NCBI GenBank assembly: GCA_029252045.1
Contig: JAQXCD010000036.1
Coordinates: forward strand, 62,001 to 126,000
Length of the DNA stretch: 64,000 nucleotides
DNA from: Sulfitobacter sp.
GTDB taxonomy: Bacteria > Pseudomonadota > Alphaproteobacteria > Rhodobacterales > Rhodobacteraceae
Reading direction: 5' to 3'
The position numbers were made by a program, and so were the translations under genes. The notes under the pieces are model-generated. The model was not told the origin of the DNA and ran no database searches. It saw only the letters and a program-made list of their open reading frames with translations. Of this stretch, positions 17,281-25,539 are shown one piece after another. How positions within the stretch are numbered: position 1 is the stretch's first letter; each line of letters starts with the position of its first letter.

Positions 17281-17908
17281 GATAGCTGCGCGGCACAATC
17301 AGCAACATGCCGGGCTGATCCATTTCCAGCTCAACCGCGCCCAATGCCTTGTTGGATGTACCGATAAAACGTGCCGGATCAAACGCCAGCCCGTCAATCG
17401 GCCATTCCAGCCCCCGGCTACGCCCTGTCACGGGCACCAGAGGATAGAGTGAAACCACCTCATCTGCCAACATCGCGAGGCGTAGCACAGGCGGGGCAAT
17501 AACAATCACTTCCGTTGCACCGATCAAGATGCACGGGCGGTCTGCATGGACCAAAAGCGTATGAAACGCCGCCAGCTGGTGGTCGACGCGCCCGCCACAA
17601 AACCCCGCCCCCACAACCACAGGGGCATCGACGTGACGAAGTGCCTTGTCGAAATCAGTGGATTGTTGTTCACTTATACGGTGCTGTAGCCCCTTGGGAA
17701 CAAGGGCCAGTGCCTGTGGCGGGGCGCTGTCCATATCGCCAATAACGGCGTCAGGCACTCTGCCCGCCGTCTGTGCCGCAACCAAACCGCCGTCAACCGC
17801 GACAAGTTTCGGTGCGACGGTTAACGCCTCCGCAAGGTCCGCTGGGGTAGCGTGACCCCCACCGAGAAGGGTTATTGGACCGGAGCTGTGAACAATGGCT
17901 TTTGACAT
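17189..17908 (-). CDS. Thiamine pyrophosphokinase
   Basis: TPK transfers pyrophosphate from ATP to thiamine, giving the cofactor ThDP. The 239-residue protein has the family motifs VAVDGGLVAAQTAGRVPDAVIGDMDS (Mg/ATP-binding Asp residues), QQSTDFDKAL and GGRVDHQLAAF (thiamine binding), and a C-terminal beta domain. The start at 17908 (MSKAIVHSSG) places the Rossmann strand correctly; upstream extension to 17974 is unsupported. Its 3' end overlaps the convergent transporter gene by 92 bp, and the last about 30 residues (ARWPARAGQYTPPPQPSA) look like a non-conserved extension. Confidence 0.9.
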   Translation of the reverse strand: MSKAIVHSSGPITLLGGGHATPADLAEALTVAPKLVAVDGGLVAAQTAGRVPDAVIGDMDSAPPQALALVPKGLQHRISEQQSTDFDKALRHVDAPVVVGAGFCGGRVDHQLAAFHTLLVHADRPCILIGATEVIVIAPPVLRLAMLADEVVSLYPLVPVTGRSRGLEWPIDGLAFDPARFIGTSNKALGAVELEMDQPGMLLIVPRSYLRPLVAHFVQGGARWPARAGQYTPPPQPSA

Positions 17909-18213
17909 AGGGCTTTCATGCCGATTTTGGAAACAAACCACAATGACGCCACACAAAGAAACCGGAAAGAGCACAGTTTGGGGCCGCTTTGGTCTTGGAC
18001 ATCATGGTAAACAGGTCGGAACAAGAAGGCAGAGGACGAGCATCCGATGATCAATAACAACAAAATTCTTACCGTTTCTTATGGTACTTTTTCATGCAAC
18101 CTTGAGGGATTCGATGATTCCTTTGGGACGATGAAAGCAATCGCAGAGTATTTTCGCGATCTGGCAGCGATGACCGGTACTTTGGTGCAGAACCGCCCCA
18201 ACCCGACGCACAA

Positions 18214-19329
18214 ATGCTGGCACGCATCGCCCAGCGCGAGATTTCGCGCCATGTTGATGCACGCAGTGATGATGGCCGGATTGTCCTCTCTGCCCGAGAG
18301 ACGCCACAGGCCGCTGCCTTGGTTGCTCAGGATGTTGTAGAGAATGTTGCCGCTGCCGTTGCTGACGCAACCCAAACAGAGGTAGAGCTTGCACCGCAAG
18401 AAGAGGCAGAGCTTGCACGGCCAGATATGGCGCCGCCCTCAGTGCAGTCCAAAGCCGCGCCTGCGCCCACAAAGACACTGCGTGTCAATATAAAGACCCC
18501 GAAGATCGAATCAGCACCTGCCGCCGAAGCCGACGCTGTGGAAGACGAAAATGATATTGTCCCCAGCCTGCCAGATTCGGAAGTAGAGGCCTTTTTTGCA
18601 GACCGCCCCGCCGCAGACGTCAAAAAGACCGCCGAGCCCGATCAGGCACCTGTTGCACGCACCGCAGACACAGCCAAAGCCGATAGCATTGCAGACAAAC
18701 TCAAGCGCATCCGCGCTGTCGTCTCGCAGCAATCCGGCGAAGACGCTGCACCCGATTATTCCGAAGACCAGCACGCTATGTCCTCGGCACGCAAAGCGGC
18801 GCCTGTAGCTGCACCCGTTGCCAACGTGGCGCCCGAGCTGGACATCGAAGACGATGAAGATGATGTCGAGAACGATGTTCTGGCCAGCACCCTGCGCGAT
18901 CTGGAAGATGCGCTGGACGCCGATGACGCGCTGGAATTCGACGACGAGACCGAAGAAGCAGAGTATGACGATGAACAAAGCGATGATGATGACATTAGCG
19001 CAATCCTGAGCCGTCTGGAAAGCGAAGCGGAACCTCTGGAAGCGTCTGATGACGATGATGAGGCATTTTACGATGAAGATGAAGACGAGGACATGGGCGG
19101 CAACATTCTTGCTGCGATGGACGGCTCGGATCCATCGGGCGATGCGGACGAAGACAACCTTTTCGACGGCGAAGACGCCCCGGAAGCGGTTGCTCCCCCC
19201 CCTGCAAAGCCTGCGCCTGCCCCGGTAGCCGCACCGCGCACCCGCGTTCTGAAGGTAAAGCGCGCGACGCTTGAAGCTGCAATCCAGTCCGGCAAACTCG
19301 AAGAGTATGACGATGAGGATGAGGATTAA
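18214..19329 (+). CDS. Acidic protein, middle segment of the interrupted gene
   Basis: As it stands, this frame can be translated from an ATG ([17 protein letters not shown]) to the TAA at 19327, giving 371 residues. It is dominated by Asp/Glu blocks (for example [16 protein letters not shown]) with Ala/Pro linkers and a basic patch [16 protein letters not shown] near the end. No ribosome binding site precedes 18214, and the coding frame continues upstream into the segment at 18047 if one base is restored. It is best read as part of the larger gene. Confidence 0.55.
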   Translation: MLARIAQREISRHVDARSDDGRIVLSARETPQAAALVAQDVVENVAAAVADATQTEVELAPQEEAELARPDMAPPSVQSKAAPAPTKTLRVNIKTPKIESAPAAEADAVEDENDIVPSLPDSEVEAFFADRPAADVKKTAEPDQAPVARTADTAKADSIADKLKRIRAVVSQQSGEDAAPDYSEDQHAMSSARKAAPVAAPVANVAPELDIEDDEDDVENDVLASTLRDLEDALDADDALEFDDETEEAEYDDEQSDDDDISAILSRLESEAEPLEASDDDDEAFYDEDEDEDMGGNILAAMDGSDPSGDADEDNLFDGEDAPEAVAPPPAKPAPAPVAAPRTRVLKVKRATLEAAIQSGKLEEYDDEDED

Positions 19330-19341
19330 GATGATGCGCCC

Positions 19342-20214
19342 ATGTCAGCCCACCCGCTGCGCAAGGCGCCCCTGGCCGACCGCTCGACGCTGAGCGATGA
19401 GGACGAAGATGATCTGGCACGGGAGTTGGCCGCACTTGAGGCGGATATGGCAAACGATAACGATCTGGACGATGACGGCTATTTCGATGATGAAGACGAG
19501 TACGAAGTTGAAGCACCTGCACCCAAAACCGAGATGCGCGGTGCTGCGGATGCTGATTTCTCCCGCCTGATGGAAGAAACCGACCACCAGATGGGTGAGC
19601 CCGAAAGCGCCACACGCCGTGATGCCTTTGCCCATCTGCGGGCAGCTGTTGCTTCCAAAAAAGCCGACGAAGCTGTTGGGGGCGGCGAAGCCGAGCGGGA
19701 CACAGGCGAGGCCTACCGCGACGATCTGGCAAATGTTGTGCGCCCCCGCCGCCCCGTGAGCGGCGAGCGTACCCGCACAGAGCGCCCGGCCGAGCAACGC
19801 CCAGCCCCTTTGACGCTGGTCGCAGAGCAGCGTATTGACGTGAAGAGTGCAGCCCCTGCCGCGCAGGTTCACCCGCGCCGCGTTGCTGCTGTAACAGCAA
19901 GACCTGCGCCAACAGCCGCCGCCGAACCCGGAAGCTTTGCTGACTTCGCAAGCGAAATGGGCGCCCAAAAGCTGCCTGATCTGCTGGAAGCCGCCGCTGC
20001 GTATCTGTCGTTTGTCGAAGGTCACGAGCAGTTCTCCCGCCCGCAACTGATGACAAAAGTCCGTCAGGTAGAGAAAGAGAACTTTACCCGAGAAGATAGC
20101 CTGCGCTCCTTCGGCATCTTGTTGCGGGAAGGTAAGATTGAAAAGCTGAAAGGCGGCCAGTTTCAGGCCTCCGACCAGATCGGCTTTCGCCCGGACGCCC
20201 GCGCAGCGGGTTGA
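19342..20214 (+). CDS. Acidic protein, C-terminal segment of the interrupted gene
   Basis: This 290-residue frame begins at an ATG four codons after the TAA and in the same reading frame, without a good ribosome binding site. It opens with an acidic region (TLSDEDEDDLARELAALEAD), has a middle Arg/Pro-rich linker (NVVRPRRPVSGERT), and ends in a compact predicted helical domain (FSRPQLMTKVRQVEKENFT ... SFGILLREGKIEKLKGGQF) that looks like the most conserved part. It may be made by reinitiation, or only as part of the ancestral fusion. Confidence 0.55.
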   Translation: MSAHPLRKAPLADRSTLSDEDEDDLARELAALEADMANDNDLDDDGYFDDEDEYEVEAPAPKTEMRGAADADFSRLMEETDHQMGEPESATRRDAFAHLRAAVASKKADEAVGGGEAERDTGEAYRDDLANVVRPRRPVSGERTRTERPAEQRPAPLTLVAEQRIDVKSAAPAAQVHPRRVAAVTARPAPTAAAEPGSFADFASEMGAQKLPDLLEAAAAYLSFVEGHEQFSRPQLMTKVRQVEKENFTREDSLRSFGILLREGKIEKLKGGQFQASDQIGFRPDARAAG

Positions 20215-20234
20215 TTGAACCGGCGAGAACAAGC

Positions 20235-20265
20235 AAAAAGGCGGGCCTAGCGGTCCGCCTTTTTT
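20235..20265 (+). terminator. Rho-independent terminator after the acidic gene
   Basis: AAAAAGGCGG and CCGCCTTTTTT form a strong hairpin ending in a T tract 20 bp past the TGA at 20214. It can also terminate the convergent glyoxalase remnant. Confidence 0.8.
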
Positions 20266-20268
20266 GTA

Positions 20269-20595
20269 TCATTCATCGTGCGGTGTAACAAAAATCAATT
20301 TATTGCCCGCTGGATCGTTGATGCCCATTTCGTCCCATCCCCACGGTTGGCGTTGCCACCCCGGCTTGGCATATTTGTAGTCTTAGCTATTCAATTCGGC
20401 AGACATCGCAGCCACATCAGCCACTTCGATGCGAACATATGTGCCCGGCGTACCATCGCCGAAATGCTCGGACAGGTGCAGTTCACATGCCTCCCGCCGT
20501 ACGGCCATGTACAAAGGTGAATCCACGCCAAACCGGTGCTCGAAAACCAGATCAAAGCCTAGAAAATATGCGCGTGGTTCTTTTTCGCCAAAGCC
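20269..20595 (-). pseudogene. Glyoxalase/bleomycin-resistance-type (VOC) remnant
   Basis: On the minus strand a frame reads YFLGFDLVFEHRFGVDSPLY, then ACELHLSEHFGDGTPGTYVR and IEVADVAAMSAELNS. A TAA at 20383-20385 interrupts it, and it resumes as DYKYAKPGWQRQPWG ... NDPAGNKLIFVTPHDE before a TGA at 20269. This is a recognisable VOC/bleomycin-resistance domain. It lacks its N-terminal about 25 residues (a stop at 20596-20598 and no start) and is broken by the internal stop. No long open frame remains, so automated callers are likely to miss it or to call spurious plus-strand ORFs here. Confidence 0.75.
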
Positions 20596-20618
20596 TCATA
20601 GGGTCGGTATCGGCGCTT

Positions 20619-20852
20619 TCAGATGTTCGGATCAGATGGCGCGTCAAGGTCGGCTTGGCCTACCCCTTTAAAGATCGCCTTCATCGGAAACGCCCAGATC
20701 ACGCCAGAGCCCAGGTAAATCAGCAGTTCAACCCAGAACGATTGCTTCTCGAATTGCGCAATGCCCCAGATCATGAACACGATGTACACTGGCAATGCGA
20801 CCAGCAGCACAAACAGGGACCAGCGGCGGCGGGCTTTGTAACTCAGGGCCAT
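20619..20852 (-). CDS. DUF2842 small membrane protein
   Basis: This 77-residue protein has two transmembrane helices (SLFVLLVALPVYIVFMIWG and VELLIYLGSGVIWAFPMKAI) after the basic start MALSYKARRRW, matching the alphaproteobacterial DUF2842 family. It probably sits in the inner membrane; the role is unknown. It lies 72 bp after purA on the same strand and may be cotranscribed. Confidence 0.85.
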   Translation of the reverse strand: MALSYKARRRWSLFVLLVALPVYIVFMIWGIAQFEKQSFWVELLIYLGSGVIWAFPMKAIFKGVGQADLDAPSDPNI

Positions 20853-20924
20853 GGGTTTTCCTCGGGGTTGGTGGCGGGGCTAGACCACAGATGGCCCACC
20901 CCGCACAGTTTTCAATTGCGGCAA

Positions 20925-22217
20925 TCAGTCCGCGAAGGGGTCCGTTACCAGAATCGTGTCTTCACGTTCGGGCGACGTCGAGAGCAGTGCCACCGGGCAT
21001 TCGATCAACTCTTCAACGCGGCGGACATATTTGATCGCTTCGGCCGGCAAGTCGGCCCAGCTGCGCGCACCTTCGGTTGATTCCGACCAGCCCGGCATTT
21101 CTTCATAGATCGGGGTGCAGCGCGCCTGCTGGTCTGCCGCGGTTGGCAAATAGTCCAGACGCTTGCCGTCCAGCTCATATCCCACGCAGATTTTCAGCGT
21201 CTCGAACCCGTCCAGCACGTCCAGCTTTGTAAACGCGATGCCGTTCACGCCCGAGGTCATGCAAGTCTGACGGACCAGAACCGCGTCAAACCACCCACAA
21301 CGGCGCTTGCGCCCCGTTACCGTGCCAAACTCATGGCCCCGCTCGCCCAGACGCTGGCCGTCTGCATCCTGCAGCTCGGCCGGAAACGGGCCTTCACCGA
21401 CGCGCGTGGTGTACGCCTTGACGATGCCCAGCACAAAATCAATGGAGCCGGGACCGATGCCTGTACCTGTCGCCGCCTGCCCCGCAATCACGTTGGAGGA
21501 GGTCACAAAAGGATATGTGCCAAAGTCGATGTCCAGCAACGCGCCCTGCGCGCCTTCAAACAAGATACGCTTGCCCGCTTTGCGCTTCTCGTTGAGAATT
21601 TTCCAAACCGGGGCCGCATATTCTAGCACACTGGGCGCAATTGCACGCAGATCAGCCAGCAAACGCGCACGGTCAACAGGCTCCAGCCCCAAACCACGGC
21701 GCAATGCATCGTGATGCACCAATGCGCGGTCCACGCGCAGCTCCAGCGTGGCATCATCCGCCAGATCAGCCACACGGACGGAACGACGGCCGACTTTATC
21801 TTCATAGGCGGGCCCGATGCCGCGTCCCGTTGTACCGATTTTCGCAACGGAAGTCTGCTCTTCACGCGCGCGGTCCAGCTCACCGTGGATCGGCAGGATC
21901 AGCGGCGTGTTTTCCGCAATCATCAGTGTCTCTGGCGTAATCGTCACACCTTGGCCCCGCAGGCCGGCAATCTCTTTTTCCAGGTGCCAAGGGTCCAGCA
22001 CCACGCCGTTACCGATGACCGACAGTTTGCCACCGCGCACGATTCCGCTGGGCAGCAGCGAGAGTTTGAACACCTCGCCGTCAATGACCAGCGTGTGACC
22101 GGCGTTATGCCCACCCTGAAAACGCGCAATCACATCGGCCCGCTCGGAGAGCCAGTCGACGATTTTGCCTTTACCTTCGTCACCCCATTGGGCGCCTACG
22201 ACAACAACATTGGCCAT
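20925..22217 (-). CDS. purA: Adenylosuccinate synthetase
   Basis: PurA condenses IMP and aspartate using GTP, the first committed step to AMP. The 430-residue protein starts at 22217 with strong AGAGGA upstream and has [18 protein letters not shown], the switch region [33 protein letters not shown] (IMP binding), [20 protein letters not shown] and the C-terminal GTP-binding residues around LSTSPERED. Length and motifs are complete. No other purine gene adjoins it; purD is about 16 kb away. Confidence 0.98.
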   Translation of the reverse strand: MANVVVVGAQWGDEGKGKIVDWLSERADVIARFQGGHNAGHTLVIDGEVFKLSLLPSGIVRGGKLSVIGNGVVLDPWHLEKEIAGLRGQGVTITPETLMIAENTPLILPIHGELDRAREEQTSVAKIGTTGRGIGPAYEDKVGRRSVRVADLADDATLELRVDRALVHHDALRRGLGLEPVDRARLLADLRAIAPSVLEYAAPVWKILNEKRKAGKRILFEGAQGALLDIDFGTYPFVTSSNVIAGQAATGTGIGPGSIDFVLGIVKAYTTRVGEGPFPAELQDADGQRLGERGHEFGTVTGRKRRCGWFDAVLVRQTCMTSGVNGIAFTKLDVLDGFETLKICVGYELDGKRLDYLPTAADQQARCTPIYEEMPGWSESTEGARSWADLPAEAIKYVRRVEELIECPVALLSTSPEREDTILVTDPFAD

Positions 22218-22384
22218 GATATTCCTCTCAAAGCAGCGGCAGACCCGCCGCATGCGCAGTCCAAATCCGTGCCCCTAATAGCCGTCTGCGCGGGCGCATG
22301 AAACCGGAAACTGACACGCGGCCATAGACTTTTGCATCCAGCGCTCTGATATTGCGCCCAGATCAGACAAAGGACCTCCCCCAA

Positions 22385-22780
22385 ATGGGCTTTTTTATCC
22401 GCTGGATTTGTGCATTTGCACTGCTTGCCGCCACGTTTAACCCGACCAAATATAACTATGTGCAGTGGGTGCGCAGCTATGGCGGGATGAACATTTCAAT
22501 TGCGGTGCTGACAGGGCTGCTGCTGTTGATCGGCTATATCATCTACCTGCGCGCCACCCTGCGCAGCATCGGCGGCTTTGGCATGGTGCTGGTGCTGGCG
22601 CTGGTAGGTGCGGGCATCTGGGTCCTTTATGATTTGGGGATTCTGCGTCTTGAAGACCCCAGTATGAACGTCTGGCTGGGGCTGGGGGCACTCAGCTTTG
22701 TTTTGGCCATCGGGCTGAGCTGGAGCATCGTGCGCCGTGCATTGTCCGGTCAAGCGGATGTGGATGATGTCGACGCCTGA
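22385..22780 (+). CDS. DUF6524-like four-helix membrane protein
   Basis: The 131-residue protein contains four hydrophobic helices (WICAFALLAATFNP, ISIAVLTGLLLLIGYIIYL, GMVLVLALVGAGIWVLYDL, LGLGALSFVLAIGLSW) and an acidic tail (ADVDDVDA). I believe it belongs to the DUF6524 family of Rhodobacterales; the function is unknown. The start at 22385 (MGFFIRW) follows AAAGGA by 12 bases; a start at 22352 would add 11 hydrophilic residues. The 143-bp spacer to the convergent urtE shows no gene. Confidence 0.8.
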   Translation: MGFFIRWICAFALLAATFNPTKYNYVQWVRSYGGMNISIAVLTGLLLLIGYIIYLRATLRSIGGFGMVLVLALVGAGIWVLYDLGILRLEDPSMNVWLGLGALSFVLAIGLSWSIVRRALSGQADVDDVDA

Positions 22781-22923
22781 CGGGGACAGCTCTGCAATAT
22801 TGGCCAGACTTTGCTCAGCCGAAACTGTGCAACTGCGGCTCTAGTTCGTCCAAAAAACGGTCGCTTCGCATTCAACCCACCAGTGCGGCTTATCCGACGG
22901 CACGGGTTCTTCCCGCGGAATAT

Positions 22924-23619
22924 TCAGACAGAGACGAGGCCCAGAATATCTTCGCGGCTTATCTCGCTCTTGGGAGCATTCTTTATCACTTTGCCGCGCC
23001 GCAAAACAACGATCTGATCCGCTAATGAAAACGCAAAGTCAAAGTACTGTTCAACCAGAACAATCGCAATATCACCACGGTCGCGCAGCAGCCCTATGAC
23101 TTTTCCGATGTGTTGGATGATGTTGGGCTGGATGCCTTCGGTTGGTTCATCCAACAAAAGCAATTTCGGCTTGATGATAAGCGCACGGGCGATAGCCAGC
23201 TGCTGCTGCTGCCCCCCCGAGAGATCGCCCCCCCGACGGTGCGCCATTTCCTTCAGAACAGGAAACAGCTCATAGATTTCGTCAGGGATAAAGTGCTCTG
23301 ATCTGGGCAAACAGGAAAATCCTGTTTGCAGGTTTTCACGTACAGTGAGCAATGGAAAGATATCGCGCCCTTGCGGGACATAGCCAACGCCCAACTGCGC
23401 CATTCTATGCGCCCCCACCGGACCCAGAGTTTGACCGTCAAATGCAAGCTCTCCGCCCGAGCGCGGATGCGTACCCGAAATCGCCCTGAGCAGACTGGTT
23501 TTGCCAACACCATTGGTCCCCATGACACAGGTGACTTCGCCCAATTTGGCGTGCATCAAGATGTCATAAAGAATTTGCGAATTGCCGTAATGGAGGTTGA
23601 GGTTCTTTACGTCCAACAT
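22924..23619 (-). CDS. urtE: Urea ABC transporter ATP-binding subunit UrtE
   Basis: One of the two ATPases of the Urt high-affinity urea importer. The 231-residue protein has Walker A GTNGVGKTSLL, signature LSGGQQQQLAIARAL, Walker B LLLLDEPTEGIQPNI (the EGIQ context is typical of LivF/UrtE) and the H-loop neighbourhood AIVLVEQYF. It lies 3 bp after urtD and is the last gene of urtABCDE, next to a complete urease operon. Confidence 0.96.
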   Translation of the reverse strand: MLDVKNLNLHYGNSQILYDILMHAKLGEVTCVMGTNGVGKTSLLRAISGTHPRSGGELAFDGQTLGPVGAHRMAQLGVGYVPQGRDIFPLLTVRENLQTGFSCLPRSEHFIPDEIYELFPVLKEMAHRRGGDLSGGQQQQLAIARALIIKPKLLLLDEPTEGIQPNIIQHIGKVIGLLRDRGDIAIVLVEQYFDFAFSLADQIVVLRRGKVIKNAPKSEISREDILGLVSV

Positions 23620-23622
23620 CTT

Positions 23623-24363
23623 CTATCGCCCCAAATAGACGTCGATGACGTCTTGGTTTTTTGTCACATGATCCAACGACCCCTCAGCCAGAACCGCACC
23701 TTCATGCAGCACAGTGACCTTACAGTTAAGGCGCCTGACAAACTCCATATCGTGTTCAACCACCACAACCGCGCGGGTCCTTGCGGCCTCGACGAGGATT
23801 GCGGTGGTTTTTTCCCGCTCGGCAGGTGTCATGCCTGCGGCGGGTTCATCAACCAGCAACAGTTTCGGCTCCTGCGCCAGCGACATGCCAATCTCCAACC
23901 ATTGCTTCTGGCCGTGGCTCAATTCGCCGGAGATGCGCAAGAGCGCATCACTCAATCCGATCTCGCAGGCAAGGTCTTGAACGCGCGCAAAATCTGATGC
24001 GGAGGGTTTGAAAAACAGGACAGCCAGTGGCGCGCGGTCTTTGCGCAGGGCCATCATCAAATTCTCTTGTACCGTCTGTTCCTCGAACACTGTTGGCTTC
24101 TGGAATTTGCGCCCGATTCCGGCTTGGGCTATTTTCGCCTCTGACATCCCGATCAAGGACAGGCTCTTCTCTCCCCACAGGATATGCCCCGCATCTGGCC
24201 GCGTTTTGCCCGTGACAATGTCCATGAATGTGGTCTTGCCCGCGCCATTCGGCCCAATGACCGCGCGCAATTCTGCATCGGCGATTTGGAAAGACAGGTT
24301 GTTGATGGCACGAAAACCGTCAAAGCTGACCGTGACACCGGAGACTTCGAGAAGCGTGCTCAT
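23623..24363 (-). CDS. urtD: Urea ABC transporter ATP-binding subunit UrtD
   Basis: The LivG-like ATPase of the urea importer. The 246-residue protein has Walker A GPNGAGKTTFMDIVTG, signature LSHGQKQWLEIGMSL (LSHG replaces LSGG, as is usual for UrtD), Walker B LLLVDEPAAGMTPAE and VVVEHDMEFVRRL. The ATG at 24363 overlaps the urtC stop by 4 bp (ATGA). The open frame upstream to 24612 overlaps urtC and is rejected. Confidence 0.96.
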   Translation of the reverse strand: MSTLLEVSGVTVSFDGFRAINNLSFQIADAELRAVIGPNGAGKTTFMDIVTGKTRPDAGHILWGEKSLSLIGMSEAKIAQAGIGRKFQKPTVFEEQTVQENLMMALRKDRAPLAVLFFKPSASDFARVQDLACEIGLSDALLRISGELSHGQKQWLEIGMSLAQEPKLLLVDEPAAGMTPAEREKTTAILVEAARTRAVVVVEHDMEFVRRLNCKVTVLHEGAVLAEGSLDHVTKNQDVIDVYLGR

Positions 24364-25535
24364 GCGTCTGTTTCCTTGCGCTTGCGTTTGAATAAATCGA
24401 TCAGGCCGCCGATGCCGTTCGGGGCATATAGCGTCACAAAAACAAAGCTGAGGCCAAGCAGCACCAGCCACCAGTCCACCCATTTGACCGTGTAGAAACC
24501 CAATGACACATCCGGCGCCTGCCCCCCTGTAAACCAACTGGAGACAAGACTGACAAACGCCGCGCCGATCACCGCGCCGTAAAGTCGTCCGCGCCCGCCA
24601 ATGGCCACCCAAACGGCAAGGTAGATCGAGGCAATCGGGGCTACCTCAGCGGGATTGATGATGCCTGCTTGGGGGTAATAGAGCGCTCCTGCAATACCTG
24701 AGATACAAGCCGTCAGCGTAAAGACAGCCAGTTTGTAGGTCTCGACCGAATAGCCCAGAAACCTCACCCGCGCCTCGTTGTCACGGATACCCCGAATGAC
24801 AGAGCCAAATTTCCCCGAAACCACCCATGCGATCAACAAGTAACCAAGGCCAAGCGCCAGCGCCGAGGCCCAAAAGAACCACAGGGAAACAACCGACTGC
24901 GGGGCGGTGACACCGGGCAGGTTTTGCAAACCGGACAAGCCGTTGTTACCGCGCAACCCGCTTGCATTCTGGAACAGATATAGCGACAGGCCCAAAGTCA
25001 TCGCTTGGGTCAGGATCGACAGGTAAACGCCTGTCACACGGCTGCGGAAGGCCAGCCACCCGAACACCAACGCAAGGACGCCGGGGACCGCCAAGACAAA
25101 GACCAACTGCAAAACCAGACTATCCGCAAAGGCCCAGACCAAAGGAAATTCACTGCTACCTACAACACCGAATATCTGGTTGCCAATGCCAGCGGTGATC
25201 TCCTCAGGGGTCGGGGGCAGCACGCCTTCCGAGAGGGACCCCACGACAATCTGGCGGGTACGCTCATACATCAACCACATGCCGATCATATAGCCGCCAA
25301 GGCCGAAAAACGCGAAATGACCCAGCGACAGGATACCGGCATAGCCCCAGATCAGGTCCATCGCGATGGCGATCAGGCAAAGGCACAGCGTTTTACCCAG
25401 AACCTTGACGAAACTGGTGGAGATGACACCAACGCCGAACCCTTCGGAGAGTACGGTAACCACCAATGTGAAGAGCGCCAGTATCGACAAAAAGATCAAG
25501 ACTGATGGATTGCGCGCGATAAATGATTTGTTCAC
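24360..25535 (-). CDS. urtC: Urea ABC transporter permease UrtC
   Basis: Inner-membrane LivM-like permease of the urea importer, about 391 residues with 9-10 hydrophobic spans and the FAFFGLGGYMIGMW and VWVAIGGRGRLYGAVIGA segments of this family. I prefer the GTG at 25535 (MNKSFIARNPSVLIFL), which has GGGGGA 8-9 bases upstream and lies just after the urtB stop. A start at 25556 would overlap urtB by 17 bp and add a non-conserved MRRGIEP. Confidence 0.92.
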   Translation of the reverse strand: MNKSFIARNPSVLIFLSILALFTLVVTVLSEGFGVGVISTSFVKVLGKTLCLCLIAIAMDLIWGYAGILSLGHFAFFGLGGYMIGMWLMYERTRQIVVGSLSEGVLPPTPEEITAGIGNQIFGVVGSSEFPLVWAFADSLVLQLVFVLAVPGVLALVFGWLAFRSRVTGVYLSILTQAMTLGLSLYLFQNASGLRGNNGLSGLQNLPGVTAPQSVVSLWFFWASALALGLGYLLIAWVVSGKFGSVIRGIRDNEARVRFLGYSVETYKLAVFTLTACISGIAGALYYPQAGIINPAEVAPIASIYLAVWVAIGGRGRLYGAVIGAAFVSLVSSWFTGGQAPDVSLGFYTVKWVDWWLVLLGLSFVFVTLYAPNGIGGLIDLFKRKRKETDA

Positions 25536-25539
25536 AGGC

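Larger units (their letters stand above)
18047..20214 (+). pseudogene. Large acidic protein gene interrupted by a -1 frameshift and an in-frame TAA
   Basis: Three segments read as one protein of about 720 residues. The first (18047 to about 18169) begins [19 protein letters not shown] and reaches EYFRDLAA. One missing base at 18167-18170 (GCGAT where GCGGAT would keep frame) shifts the continuation, [10 protein letters not shown] ... MLARIAQRE, to the next frame. That frame runs to a TAA at 19327-19329 and, with no frame change, resumes as GAT GAT GCG CCC ATG. GAG-GAT-GAA to GAG-GAT-TAA is one substitution. The middle is very rich in Asp/Glu; the C-terminal about 75 residues look like a small helical, possibly winged-helix, domain. 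I recall single-ORF homologues in this family of bacteria. Function unknown. Confidence 0.65.

Noticed and set aside
18340-19330. Asp/Glu blocks as a DNA repeat or transferred element
   Set aside because: The composition is coding low complexity in a frame that continues on both sides, with no flanking repeats or mobility genes.
20278-21080. Short plus-strand ORFs between the acidic gene and purA
   Set aside because: They lie opposite the VOC remnant, the DUF2842 gene and the purA 3' end and have no recognisable product.
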